This document shows, piece by piece, positions 42,782 to 54,951 of a stretch of DNA of 64,000 nt (position 1 is its first letter; the number at the start of each line of letters is the position of its first letter). The stretch is from NCBI GenBank assembly GCA_032622095.1, contig CP136064.1, forward strand, positions 135,295,129 through 135,359,128, written 5' to 3'. The DNA comes from Siphonodentalium dalli. Taxonomy: Eukaryota; Mollusca; Scaphopoda; Gadilida; Siphonodentaliidae. Below the pieces are notes generated by a model. That model was not told where the DNA came from, ran no database searches, and was given only the letters and a program-made list of their open reading frames with translations. The position numbers and the translations under genes were made by a program.

Positions 42782-45700
42782 TTTTAGCTCACCTGAGACG
42801 AAGTCTCCGGTGGAGCAAAAGTCATCACTCCTCGTCCGTCATCTGTCCATCTGTCCGTCCGTGTTTACTAATGACTACTTATGTGGCTAAGATTGTGTAA
42901 AATGGATATTTATGTGCATAACTTCCGTTGCGTGGCTAGCCACGTAACAGCTTTCAGATGGACGTTCTAAAATGATCTATTTGGCCTAATCAGCTTATTT
43001 AATTTTGTAGTCACTCAAAATTTGGAGAGAAAAAAGTCCATCGATTTAGACATCCATGACCCGTCAATAGGAGATGTCGGACACTGACAAGACATTTATG
43101 TGGCTAGCCACCCAATCACGGACCTGTCAGTTTCTCCTATTCCACTGTCCCAGTTGCTGTGAGCAAGTTTTTGAGTTTTAATCAGCTTCTTCTGCTATAA
43201 TTCCAACATGTTATGAATCCATAATCTGGAGTTTTATCACTATCTACTACTTGATAGCCACTTAAAATTTTATGGCTACTTGAGAAGCCACATAAAACCT
43301 AAAGCCACATTACCATTTCTAGCCACATAGGTCGAAGCCACATATCTACCCATTTGTTGGTACGTCCGTCCATCCATCCGTCAACAATTCTTTGAACATC
43401 TTCTGCTCTGGAACCGTAAGACCGAATTGGTTCATATATGGTATGGATGTTCCCTAGGTGACTCTCATTCAGATTTGTTCAAATGAGGTCACTGGGTTAA
43501 ATAGTTGCGAAACCAGGGCCATAACTCTATTCCTCCATAGTAATTCTTACAAAGTTCTACTTCTTGTCCAGAACCATTGGGCAGATTTAGCTAATATTTG
43601 GTATGGAGGGTCCTTGGGTGACTGGTGTTCAGATTTGTTCAAATGGGGTCAAATAGGTGCCGAGCCAGGGCCATAACTCTATTCCTCCCTAGTAATTCTT
43701 AGAACGTCTTCTTCTCAAGAACCATTGGGCCGATTTAGCTAATATTTTGTGTGGTGGGTTCTTGGGTGACTGGGGTTCATATTTGTTCAAATGGGGTCAC
43801 TGTGTCAAATAGGGGCAGAGCCAGGGACATATTAAACTCTAAAAACAAAAAATAACATTTTTGCATTTTGACGTTTAATTTTTCTTTTAGTCACATCACA
43901 GCCTCATATTTCTTACCTAGATTTTCCCTAGCATGTTCTTCATTTGTATGGATTTTGGTATTGTTTATTTAACCCTTTCCACTCTTGTTTTTATATAGAA
44001 TTCATCCAAGACAGGATGACTCAAACATTTTTTATCTGATCGACACCAAATTTGGTATATGAATTTTTGATACCTATATACAGATCAAGTTCAAATATGG
44101 GTTTGATCCGATATATTTTAAAAGAGTTATGGTCCTTTATAATTCACACCTCTTTGCTATGCACTATGAATTTTTAAGAGAACATGACCACGCTGAAGGC
44201 TGTGTTATTGAAGAAGCCAATTTATCACTGTGTGGACACCTGATACTCTGGCTAAAGACTGCTTGCTTGCAGACCAGTTTACCATCTGTTATTACATGAC
44301 ATGACATTAGTTAAACACCTATTCTAAAAGAATAAATAGGAATAGTCCATTGTTCATTTCTTCAAGCCTGGACATAGTGTGTCTGACATTTGCAGAATGA
44401 GGTCCCCAGATGGTGAATTTATTGTTGCTACCCCATACAACAGGCTAGCATCACCAAATACACCCTCCAGGGACATAATTTTGCTTAGGCCTCATCTTCT
44501 GGGAAGTATCCTAAGTATCAAATTGAAATTTTGTTTTAGTTACTTTTTGACTTTTTCCCACCTGTTCAGTTTCAATGTCCCCCTAATTTACAGAAGATAA
44601 AATTGAGGTGTTCAATGGGTGTGCATCACCAACTTCAACTGTTGAACCTCAATCTGTTCCTAGGTTTCTATTGGCAGTTGAGGCCTAATTCAACAGCCTA
44701 AGCAGACTGAGAATCAATTCGGTGATGCTAGCCCACCTTGCCGAATAGTGTCATTAAATTCACCTTTTGGGGACCTTATTCTGCAAATGTCACACACACT
44801 AAATTCATAACTCGTTAAAAAAAATAATTGTTTTTTAGATTGAACACCTTTCTCAATTAAACCACCAAAAAAAAAAAAAAAAATACTAAACAAAAAAAAT
44901 CATAATTAAATTTTTTTTGTTTTATATATTTAAAATTTTGTTAATTAATATTTAATTCCTTGCTCATATTTAATTTTTTGTTTAAACTTAGAACAAAACA
45001 ACTAACACCATTATAACAGCCATCAGGTTGACCACACCAAATTTGATTTAAATCAGTCTAAAATCAAGAACATGCAAACAGCAGACACTTAGAGCAGGGT
45101 TCCTTTCCTGAGAAGACAGAATGTGTACTTATTAAACAGCATATAGAAGTCACATTGTGCTGGCTAAGGTGATTAATGAGATGGCAGTATTAACAAAACA
45201 TGCTTGGAGTGAAAGCTTTGATTGATGTCTTAGAGATATCTGCCTTGTAGAGAGTTGTATATAAGGCCAAACAAAATACTACCTGTGTTTAGGGTTACAT
45301 GGTCCAAAATAATTAGGGTAGGTAGGTAGGGAATATATATATTTTTTTTATATTCTGAATTCTATTGGGTCATTGACAATTCAATCTAGAAAGCTTCACA
45401 ATTCAGTTTAATTGAAAGGTTCAATACTAAATATTGTTAATCCTGAATTAGCCAGAGCACTAGACTAAAACTTCTAAATCTTTTTTATAGGAGAGGTTTG
45501 AAAATGGGTAAGATACCTTTCGAAGCCCTTCCCACTTTAAATAGCAAAAAAAAATATCTGTGTCTACAGTCCAATAAATAGTTTTGGATAGGAACCTTTT
45601 TCTATGGTAGGTAGGGAAACCCCAAACATAGGTATTTTTATATTTTTACCTGAATGACCTGTGACTTATGATAACAAACTAATTCCAAAGCCAAGTGTGA

Positions 45701-46644
45701 ATCTGACAGTTAGGCCATTATTTATATACCCTTTCATGAGGGGAGCTCCCCTGGTTCAGCATTAAAGATCATGTAACATTGCTTTCTCTTATAAATGCGA
45801 GCCTCCCATAGGGAGCCAGGGACATAACTTATCCATTCATTGTAATTCTTAAAACGTCTTCGTATCAAGAACCATCAGGCCTATTCAGCTTATTTTTGGT
45901 ATGGGTTCAGAATTGGATCACTGGGTCAAATAGGGGCAGAGCCATGGAGATAATTCTTTCCCTTAATAGTTATTATTAAAACATCGTCTCAAGAACCATT
46001 TGGCATATTTAGCATATATTTGGTATGGAGAGTCTTTGGGTCACTGGTATTCATATTTGTTAAAATGGTGTCACCAGGTCAAATAGGGGTGCGACCCTAT
46101 TTTAATTTTTAAAATGGCTTCTCCTCGAGACCCACCAGGCCTATTTAGCTTATATGTAGTATGGAGGGTCTTTTTGTTACTTGGGACTGGGTTACTGATG
46201 GGTTCAACCAGTCAAGAAATGACATTTGGTGTATATGGCCTATGGAGAGTTGGGACCAATATTTGTTTGATTGCGGTCCACCATTAAAAAAGGGGGGGGG
46301 GCATGTCAGATTGTAACTTTGCAAAAGTTACGATAGCTTGAGGTATCAGTTGTAAAATTCCAACATGTGCAAAGGAATTTTACAAACTTGAGAGTGTGTT
46401 TGCTTTATTGGGAGTTTGTTCACTTCAGTTAGGAGGGAGCAGTCTATGTAGGGGTGGTGGTGATCAGGGCCATGCAGTTGAACATTTTAAAGTGCTTAAT
46501 GGAGACCCACTAGCTACGTCCCTCTTTAGGACTACTTGTTTTAAAATGATTTTGACAAGTACTATTTCTTGTGGTCTTCCTAGTCCCAATCTTCTCAGTC
46601 TTTACAGTCTGGTGAGCGTCTCCACAGTCATTGACTGTCTTGTT
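42782..46644 (+). mobile_element. Family-2 hairpin element with both ends, nested repeats inside
   Basis: The head hairpin at 42,786-42,817 (AGCTCACC...GGTGGAGC) is followed by GTCATCACTCCTCGTCCGTC and core units in which GGGCCATAACTC recurs (43,520, 43,670). Inside lie family-1 type core sequence (43,890-44,180), the fold-back block (44,385-44,800) and further cores (45,800-46,200). The 3' end is ACAGTCATTGACTGT and CTTGTT at 46,624-46,644. It separates two LINE remnants of the same orientation. It is non-coding. Confidence 0.6.
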
Positions 46645-47424
46645 GTTTTTTCTGATCCATCTGCAGAAAGTTGTTTGAGACTTTTTCTGAATTTAAAAAC
46701 CGAACTCCTGATATCTCCTTGAAGAAATTTCACAAGACAGGGTGGAGGGTTTGATTTTGGTTCTGAATTATTTGAGGCACCTTGGGACTCATGATCCATG
46801 TTCTCTTTGCCGTATGTTTGTTTTCCTTTTACCAGAAGTCTGTGGGCTGTCAAAATATCTCTGGGAAGAAGTTTAAATTCTTGTTGTGACTTGTTCACTA
46901 TGGAACAAAATTCTTCTTTTTTTAGGTCTCCTTCACCACCATCCCAATAACACATAATCAGAATTTACGTGAATATTTTTCCAATCCATTGACACGACTC
47001 TCACTTCTATCTGATCTTTTCTCTAACACTTTAATTCTGCTGAGTACTTTATCCAAAGCTTCACCTAAATCTGTTGTTGTTTGGGCATTTTCAGCAACGT
47101 CCTCCTTCACAGCTTCCAACACAGTTTCCAAAGCAATTGATTTTTCCTGAATCCTTTTTGACATCAACTCGATGTCTTTTGTAAAGTCCTCTTTTATTCT
47201 GCTTTCAAAACCCGATAATTTTGGTTTAAAAAAGGACGAGGTCCTCTTTAGTTGGATGTTGATTTATTTTCTCATTCAATAAAATCAACTGACTCATTAC
47301 AGCTTCCGTATTTTCGTCGGTGAGCGACGTATTGTTGTCTGTACTGTTCCTTGTTCTCTTCCTGGGCGGTTTAGTTTCTTTCCCTCCCGATTTAGACTTC
47401 GTACCATTCTTGTTTTGTGACATT
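46645..47424 (-). pseudogene. LINE ORF1 remnant (coiled coil and RRM-like)
   Basis: The minus strand from ATG 47,422-47,424 reads MSQNKNGTKSKSGGKETK, basic, then a helical heptad-like stretch (VLEAVKEDVAENAQTTTDLG, then LDKVLSRIKVLEKR) and the RRM region start (RVNGLEKYSRKF). After a TGA at 46,958-46,960 and frameshifts it continues FCSIVNKSQQEFKLLPRDIL and PPCLVKFLQGDIRSSVFKFR. This is the layout of L1-type ORF1 proteins, which bind the LINE RNA. It is cut at 46,645 by the family-2 element. Sequence up to about 47,535 looks like the LINE 5' UTR. Confidence 0.75.
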
Positions 47425-47539
47425 TTTCAATTTTATTTGCATTTACAGTTCCGTATTGCATTAAAAATAAAAAAAACTCTGCTCCGAAATATTATATTCA
47501 TGTGGGGGCCGCCATTACCGGAAGTGCTGTTCTCTTTGA

Positions 47540-48135
47540 TGACTACATGTAAATCGTTTGGCATGGGCTGCTGGTTGTACTTTTGTTCAGATCATTATGA
47601 AATTTTTCGTAGCTGTTGACATTGACATGTAGAAGGGAACGATTCACTTTGGGGTCATTTGGCCAAAAAACATGGCCAACTTGGATTTCAAAATTCAATC
47701 CTTTAGCATGGGTTACAGGCCAGAGTGTTCGTCTGATCATCATGAAATTTGTCATGGAAGTTAATATTGACATGTAAATAGGAACGAGTCATTTTGGGGT
47801 CATTTGGCCATCAAACATGGCCACCGGCAGCCATCTTGGATTTTACTCTTTGCATGACTAAATCCTTTGACACAGGCTACAGGTCCTGCCTTTGATCGGA
47901 TCATCATGAAATTTATCATGGATGTTAATGTTGATATGTAGATAGGAACAAGTCGTTTTGGAGCCATTCTGTCATAAAACATAGCCATTGGCAGCCATCT
48001 TAGATTTTACTCTTTGATGACTAAATTGTTGGCATGGGCAGGTCATACTTTCGGTCGGATCATTCTGAAATTTGTCCTAGTTGTTGACATTGACATTGAC
48101 ATTTTGGGGTCATTTGGCAAAAAACAATGACATAA
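47540..48135 (+). repeat. Tandem units of the ~162-bp family
   Basis: Three to four diverged units with 'GGCAGCCATCTTGGATTTTAC', split by variation, 'CATGAAATTTGTCATGG' and 'GGAACGAGTCATTTTGGGG'. It is non-coding. Confidence 0.7.
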
Positions 48136-48415
48136 ATGTCACTGATAGTTGCACACCCTGCAGCTCTCATTTATTGATGAAATGTTTGCAATGAACATAA
48201 TTTCATCTACACATATACAACTCAAAGCCTTTTACTGCACATTTTTTACACTCCCTTTTCATCATTCTATTCATTGCTCATCACAAACATTTTAATAACT
48301 TCTTCCCAAGTTAAGCTACAGTGTCATTGACCCTTTCATTACCATGCTGCAGCTTGGATGAATCCAACTTAAAAAAAATATGAGCTATGATTTTTGTCTT
48401 TTCCTTCCATTTCAG

Positions 48416-48517
48416 CCCACCGAGAAGTGTCTTTTGCCGCCAATTAGGACACAAGATGAATTTAAACATTGTGTTGTTATAGACTTAGATGAAACCTTGG
48501 TGCACAGTTCCTTTAAG
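48416..48517 (+). CDS. CTDSPL: CTDSPL/SCP-like phosphatase, catalytic-motif exon
   Basis: A 34-codon exon, phase 0 at both ends, with acceptor TTCCATTTCAG (to 48,415) and donor GTGAGGAT (48,518). It encodes CLLPPI...[22 protein letters not shown] is the DxDx(T/V) motif of HAD/FCP phosphatases: the first Asp is the phospho-acceptor and the second the general acid/base. The splice points match those of vertebrate CTDSP genes, in which the next exon starts with PI. It is followed by a 10.4-kb repeat-filled intron. Confidence 0.95.
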
Positions 48518-48639
48518 GTGAGGATAGATAAATTGATTGAATTTATTGGGAGGTACCGGTATACTGGAATCAGATTGTAGAGTTTGATATTTCAAAAATG
48601 TCAATGAATGTCATTCAAACGAGCTATAAATAATATCAC

Positions 48640-48812
48640 TAGTTAGCTCAACTTTACTTTGTGAAGTTTGAGCTATTGTCATGGGTTGGTGTCCGTGCTT
48701 GCGTCCGTCAACAATTTCCTTTGGCTCACCCTACAGGCCGCATCCCTCATCCGATCATCACCAAACTTTATATGGATTTTCGGGGTGACCTCTAGATAGG
48801 AGCCATTGATTT
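48640..48812 (+). mobile_element. 5' part of a family-5 hairpin repeat, split by a family-1 insertion
   Basis: Head hairpin AGCTCAACTT...AAGTTTGAGCT (48,647-48,675), GTCCGTCAAC and half a core ending 'GATAGGAGCCATTGA'. The core resumes after the inserted element at 51,097 ('TCTGAAATTCATTAAAAAAC'). Undisrupted versions at 51,255-51,290 and 51,425-51,460 run straight through this junction. Confidence 0.7.
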
Positions 48813-51096
48813 TTATGTTTACCCATACCATGTATGGTAAACATAGTGTCGTTGCCCGGATTGACCACTCGTCGTGAGATTTTGTTACAGAGTTATGGCC
48901 CTTTTTCAACTTAGAATTCACGCATTCTGCCATAACTCAAACATTTTTTATCTGATTGGAACCAAATTTGGTATGAGAGTTTCACAGCCCAAAATACAGA
49001 TCGAGTTCGAATATGGGTTTGATCCGATTTATTTTAAAGGAGTTATGACCCTTTGTCGAAAAAAAAATTGGAGAAAAAAAAATATCGATTTCTTAAAAAA
49101 CTTTTATAATAATAATAAAAAAAATGTCATTGACATTGATTGGTTGATCGGTTTAGAAAATAATTAACCCTGCTCACAAATGCTATCTGATGCATCAAAG
49201 TCAAACAATTTTCTTCTGATCTGCCTCATATTTCTTACCTAGGTCTTTCTTAGCACGTTCTTCATCTGTATGGATTTTGGTATTGTTTAGTTAACCCTTT
49301 CCACTCTTGTTTTTAAATAGAATTCATCCAAGCCAGGATGACTCAAACATTTTTCATCTGATCGACACCAATTTTGGTATATGAATTTCTGACCCCTAAA
49401 TACAGATCAAGTGCGAATATGGGTTTGATCCGGTATATATTAACAGAGTTATGGCCCTTTATAATTCATACATCTTTTTTATGCACTATTAAATTTGAAT
49501 AGAACAAGACACACCTGTGTTATTGGAAGGAGATAATTTATTGCTTTGGACACAGTGACCTGATAGTTCCACTGGTGACTGCAGACTTAATATAAACATC
49601 TGTCAAACTTTGATTGATGTTAGACTCTTTATTCCAGTTCTGTTCTCTGTTGAAACCATGCAGTTCATGGCATTATTGTTTACAGAGACACTGTTGTTAT
49701 AACTTAGAAAATAATTAATACAGCATTCCTTAGTTCCATCATATGATGTCATTGAAAATGATTAACCCTCTGCACACATCATATGGTCTTCTGATGTTTT
49801 TTATTTGATCATTCTCCTATTCTATGTACATGTTGATGGTGATCCACTTTTAATTTGCATGAATTTGGGATTAAAATTAACCCATTCGATTGACTCATAT
49901 TATCTGATAGACATATATTAAATTATCACTTTAACTTTGAGCCAGGTTCAGTCAGTGTTTCAAGAAATGACCAATTGAAATTCATCATTAGAGGATATGT
50001 CTTATTTTGAAATTCCCTCAATTGAATTTGGGCTACAGGATAATATTAACAGTGCTGGGATTCTTGAGACTGACTTATTGTATGGGTTTCTAAATCCAAT
50101 GACATGCATTTTGTTGACTACTCTGTGTTTATCAGTTCATTAGTTTGGGTAAGATTAACCCCTTACTATCCAATTTGATAACTCAAATATTTCCATTGAT
50201 TATGTTTATAGTTCTGGCACAGTTTATGATAACACACCTCTAACCTGCATAGTGAGGGTCATTTGGTTTATTTGCTTAAATATATTAACATCCTTCACCA
50301 ATCCTGTTGACACAATGTGATAGCTAAATATTTTTTGCATGATTACTCTATAAATAATCACATCTGTGATAATCATGACACATTCTTCACCTGTATAGAT
50401 TTTGGTATCGATCGAATGGTTGTGATAATATTATAAACCTTAACTTTAATTATATTTAAACTGTTCACAAACATATTTTTCTAATGATCAACTTACAAGA
50501 AAATTAACATTTATATCCAATCATTAGCAATCATATTTTATATCCAGGTCTATACATCCCTCACTTCTATAGTTGATCAGGTATTGATTGTTTTTTAGTG
50601 GTGAAATATTAATAGGTTGCTATGAATTTTTAATATGCAGCTGACACAAGATATTATGAACAAAAAAATAGCAATGATAATAAAAAAAACCCACACAATA
50701 TGTAATGTCTCGTGTTCCAATGTAATAAATAGATAAATTGAGTTGCTATGATGTTTATCTACCTAATTTCTTAATTATTTGATATTTAACAGCTATGGTG
50801 CTTCTCTCCGACTATGGATTGAGCTTAATTAGACTTATAACTCTATAAGACATACATGTATCTGTGTTGGAGTCACTAATAGGTTCAGGTTGAAATCAAA
50901 GCCACGTCTGTTAACATTGTGTTAATGTGAGCAAGGTGCCCAATAAGTGTGATTTAACTTGTGAATTAATAGTAAGGTGTGAATTGTTTAAAGTTTTGCA
51001 CTCATGAAAAGGATGGGGTAAGGATATATGAAAATAGCTCATCGCTGTCGCCAAGGTATGGGTTAAACATCTGCCGATCGTGATCGGCCTCTCGTT
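48810..51096 (+). mobile_element. Family-1 hairpin element with both ends
   Basis: Head hairpin at 48,814-48,845; core units with GAGTTATGGCCC to 49,070; A-rich stretch; then units like those at 6.9-7.6 kb and long AT-rich sequence. Tail: GCCAAGGTATGGGTTAAACA, hairpin 51,073-51,088 and CTCTCGTT. It is inserted into a family-5 core. At about 2.3 kb it is one of the two longest copies. It encodes no protein. Confidence 0.7.
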
Positions 51097-51672
51097 TCTG
51101 AAATTCATTAAAAAACATGGATGCCAGGACCCATTTTGGATTTTAAATTTGAATCCATTGGCACACTCTGCAGCCAGCATTTATTGCTTGCATACCACAT
51201 CCCTCATCCGATCATCACCAAACTATATATGGATTGTCAAGGTGACTTCTAGATGGGAGCCATAATTTTTTTTCGAAATTTGTTAAAAAAACATGGCTGC
51301 TGGCAGCCATCTCGGATTTTACTCCTTGCCTGACTAAATCCTTTGGCACACCCTATGTACAGCCACATCCCTCATTCGATCGTCACCAAACATAATATGG
51401 ATCTTCCGGTTTACCTCTAGATTGGAGCCATCGATTATTAACGAAATTTGTTTTAAAACATGGATGCCAGCAGTAATCATGGATTTCAAATTTGAATTCA
51501 TCTGCACACCATGCAGCCCACATTTATTGGTGAAATGTTTGAAATGAAAATAATTTCATCTACCCGATACAAGACCTTTACTGTAACTTTTTGGCTTTTC
51601 TTCTTTATCATTCTATTCATTGCTCAGCAAAAAAACATTCCTTCCCATGTTGAGCTACAATGGCATTGACAC
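51097..51672 (+). repeat. Continuation of the family-5 core array
   Basis: Three diverged ~165-bp units with 'GGCACACCCTATG' variants, 'CATCCCTCATCCGATCATCA' and 'GGATTTTAC'. It ends where the next family-1 head starts. Confidence 0.65.
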
Positions 51673-51674
51673 TT

Positions 51675-51760
51675 TCATTATGTGTAACCATACCATGTAT
51701 GGTACACATCATTCCGTCATCCAGATCAACCATCCGTCATCTGTCCATATTCAGAGCTGT
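51675..51760 (+). mobile_element. Family-1 head without a tail
   Basis: Hairpin at 51,679-51,709 (TATGTGTAACC...GGTACACAT) and 'ATCAACCATCCGTCATCTGTCC'-type sequence. It inserted after 'CATTGACACTTTCAT', a phrase also found uninterrupted at 12,610 and 30,155. The remainder is not family 1. Confidence 0.55.
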
Positions 51761-54390
51761 GTCGCCTTTAGCCTACTGTAAACCCTTTGATTTGTGTCCA
51801 CATCAAAAGTTGGTTTGAAATAGAATGAAAAATTGAAAATGTAAGGCCGGAGGGGTCAGGTTACTACTACATTTTCAGATCTTTGCAACTTTTGACCAAG
51901 AACCATCAACAATATAGACATTTCGTGCCTGCAAATAAACAGACATGAGAGTTGCAAACACAATGACCGACAACATCTAGATAGCAATTAAATTTGCATT
52001 CACTAAGCAGTTATATTAACTTTGAGATGAAAATCATTCATTAAAAACGTACATTTACTTCCATGAACTAGAAATTGAGACAGTTGTTGTCGAATTTCGG
52101 GCGATAGACTTGTCCTTGTCTTTGTTCACCGAAAAGTTTAAAACATTAATTTGTTTTATATCAACGCTGCGGTAGACCTATATAGTTTACTTTGGGAAAA
52201 TGTTCAACATGCAGTTGAAAATTTCACAACTGACACAAAAATAATTGGAAATTTCAAATGAACAACAGGTTGAAATTGCTCTCTTTGTTTGTTTTCCTGC
52301 AATATATTAATTATTGGGGAATTTGTTTTTAGAGCAGCATTTTTATATATTTATAATCACATATGCATTCGCGTTGTGGAACATGAATGCTGTTGTGTTT
52401 GTTGGTCGAAAGTACGTCACGCACAGACTCCAACTGCTTTGGGGTTACACACAAAATGTCAGACCAACTTGTATCCATACTCAATGGAACGCAAGCAAAT
52501 CAACATCCATTTATTAAATTGTCCTACTTTATGAAATGACCATCAGTTGGTAATTTTCCAATGTTAGGAGGGGGTGTAAGGTTGGAAATTTCCAGCACTT
52601 AAAAGGCTTGGAAGCCAGTCTATATAGATACTAGGATTTTGCAATCAGGATAATATGAGAGGGGTGCAAATGGAATTAGCATACTTGTCAGTTTGGTCTG
52701 AATCAGGGGGTGGGGTGTGGTTTGAAATTCCAATTTGGACACCCCAATGAAGACCCTCTAGCCACTTCCCTGTCGACAGGTCGCTTTTGAGTGCCGTAAA
52801 TGCTACATTGTGTCTCTCAAAATGACAATAGGAATCAAGGCAAAACAAGACAGAGGTAAACATTTTGGCTTGATACAATCACTCAGTTAACCAAACAGAA
52901 GCATTCCAATTTACATGCGTTCAAAATTACTGGGTTTACGGCAGTTGTCCGACTGTGAGAGCGCGCGCAAGTGATGTCATGAATTGCACAATTCTGTGAC
53001 TTGATACATTGTCTGTGGGGATATTGCTGCTATGAATCTTCTGGAATGTGTGTATTGTTTGTATTGTTTGTGGAAGATAAATTAAATAACTCAGTCATAC
53101 ATACATAGAGACATAGAGATATAAATATATATAAAATATATTTTCACCCCGCCCCACCCCTTGGGTTGTAACTTTGGAAATTCCAACTCTTGCAAATTTC
53201 TAGATATAGAAAAAAAATGCTATTTATATCGTAGATCATGCCATGAAACTCCGGCATCATTGGGAGCATGTATGAAGATTTGCAATGTTTACAACGCTAC
53301 TAGGAATGGGTTTACGGTATTCTCAGATTCCGACATTGTCGCAAATATAGCACGTGCAGAGATGTGTCACCTTTTAGGCTACTGTAAAGCCCCTGTTTTG
53401 CGTCCATATTAAACGTGAGTTTGATATAGAATGACAAATTGAAACTGTGAGATGATCCACATGCCACACAGAAAGTATACTATAAACCGGGGTAGGGGAA
53501 TTATTTATTTGAGTCTTTATTCTTCTATTGATACTGGTTTGCACATGACCGATGACCCAAACGAGGACAAGTTACCAATTCGCAAAATTACTTGTACGAA
53601 ATCAAAATGTGCATTGTTTACGGCAGAACTGGATTACGTAAAAGTTACAAATTGCAGATATTTCTGGGTGTGACTCTGTGCAGTATTAAAAACAATACAC
53701 ATTTATCTGGCTTAGAATTTGTTCCATTGAGAAAGTTGATGTATTTATTTTTTTAATTTGTTATTGATTTTTCGTGTTGTAATTCCAGAAATAAATTCAT
53801 CCGAATTTTCACCGGAATTCATCGGAGTTCTTGACCGGAAAAAAACTCCGATCTGAGAAATTCCGATGATCGGAGAGCGGAGTTTCCGATTAAAACTCCA
53901 ATTAAAACTCCGATCTCCTGCGAAATTTCCGATCTAATTGGACAAGCTCCCTTAAATCTCATCACAAAGTAAAACGGTTCCGAGGTGAATTCGTCTTCAA
54001 GCTAGACATGTACGATTTGAACTTGAAGAGGCGTCTTGTATACGATGATGTTATTTTGCGCGTGGGTTTCCCCCCAACTTAACCCTTTTGGGTTCCAATG
54101 GTGTTTCAATTGGTTGAAATTGAAAATTTCCTAAGTTTGAGCTCCACCTGAATCTAGTTACCTAATTGGCAGAAATATCTTAGCAGACCTACATATTTTT
54201 TATCAATTAGAACTCTAATTTTATTGACGATATTGGATCAACATCATAATATGAAACTGTTTATGATGGCGTTATCCAAGCGTGTGCTTTAGTAATGATA
54301 ATAATTTTATTTTGCGATCAAACGTCAGTGCAGTTCAGCAAAAACGAATGGTCAGTTCAATTAAGCAGAAACACATGTTTCCTATGATTG
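51761..54390. other. Intronic, with a direct duplication and CTCCGAT repeats
   Basis: A direct repeat pairs 51,752-51,840 with 53,356-53,447 ('TAGCCTACTGTAAA', 'TTGATATAGAATGA' variants), 1.6 kb apart. These may be ends of one unclassified element. At 53,795-53,935 the words CTCCGAT/ATCGGA recur at least eight times in both directions. The Cys-rich open frame at 53,161-53,412 has no recognisable domain. Confidence 0.4.
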
Positions 54391-54393
54391 TAG

Positions 54394-54438
54394 TACACCC
54401 ACTGGACGCAGCTTCGCAGCGTTGGCCAGTGGGTGATA
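54394..54438. repeat. Long-stem hairpin
   Basis: CACCCACTGG pairs with CCAGTGGGTG, with an inner ACGCAGC/GCAGCGT stem and a TTC loop. It may be the end of a transposable element; the other end was not found. Confidence 0.6.
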
Positions 54439-54951
54439 AACTGAAATAAAAGTATATAAATTATAGTGCCTTGGGAGTTTATTATTTTCATACCATATTG
54501 TATTATATTTTCATCAACTTTTTACATCAAAATATAAATCATATCCACACTCCCAGAAGTCCGAACGTGTTGTCCTACTCTCAAGATGTTATACTATTCT
54601 GAGCACTGCGTCATGACATAAATTTTTGCTTCATACAGTATCCTTGCATGTTATTTTAACAGAAATGGCATGTGATGTTTTAGCTTCTATTGTCAATATA
54701 TCTATACAATACATTGAGGGCTGTTAATACCTTGTGTGTTTTTGGGAATTTAATAAAAAAGAAGAACAAAAATATCCTCTTCTCCTATCTGTTAGAAAGT
54801 TCAATGTTAAAATTGGAAAGATACAGTGTAAATCTGAATGAGAACAATGAATTCTTCATTTAATATGGTGGCCATCAGAGATCAGCCTTAACGTATCCCT
54901 ATTTGATTATTAGGGAAAAGTGGACTGTTGTCAGGGAGAAGTCATAATGTC

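Noticed and set aside
53161-53412. 83-codon frame with several Cys
   Set aside because: Irregular composition and no domain or splice context; most likely chance.
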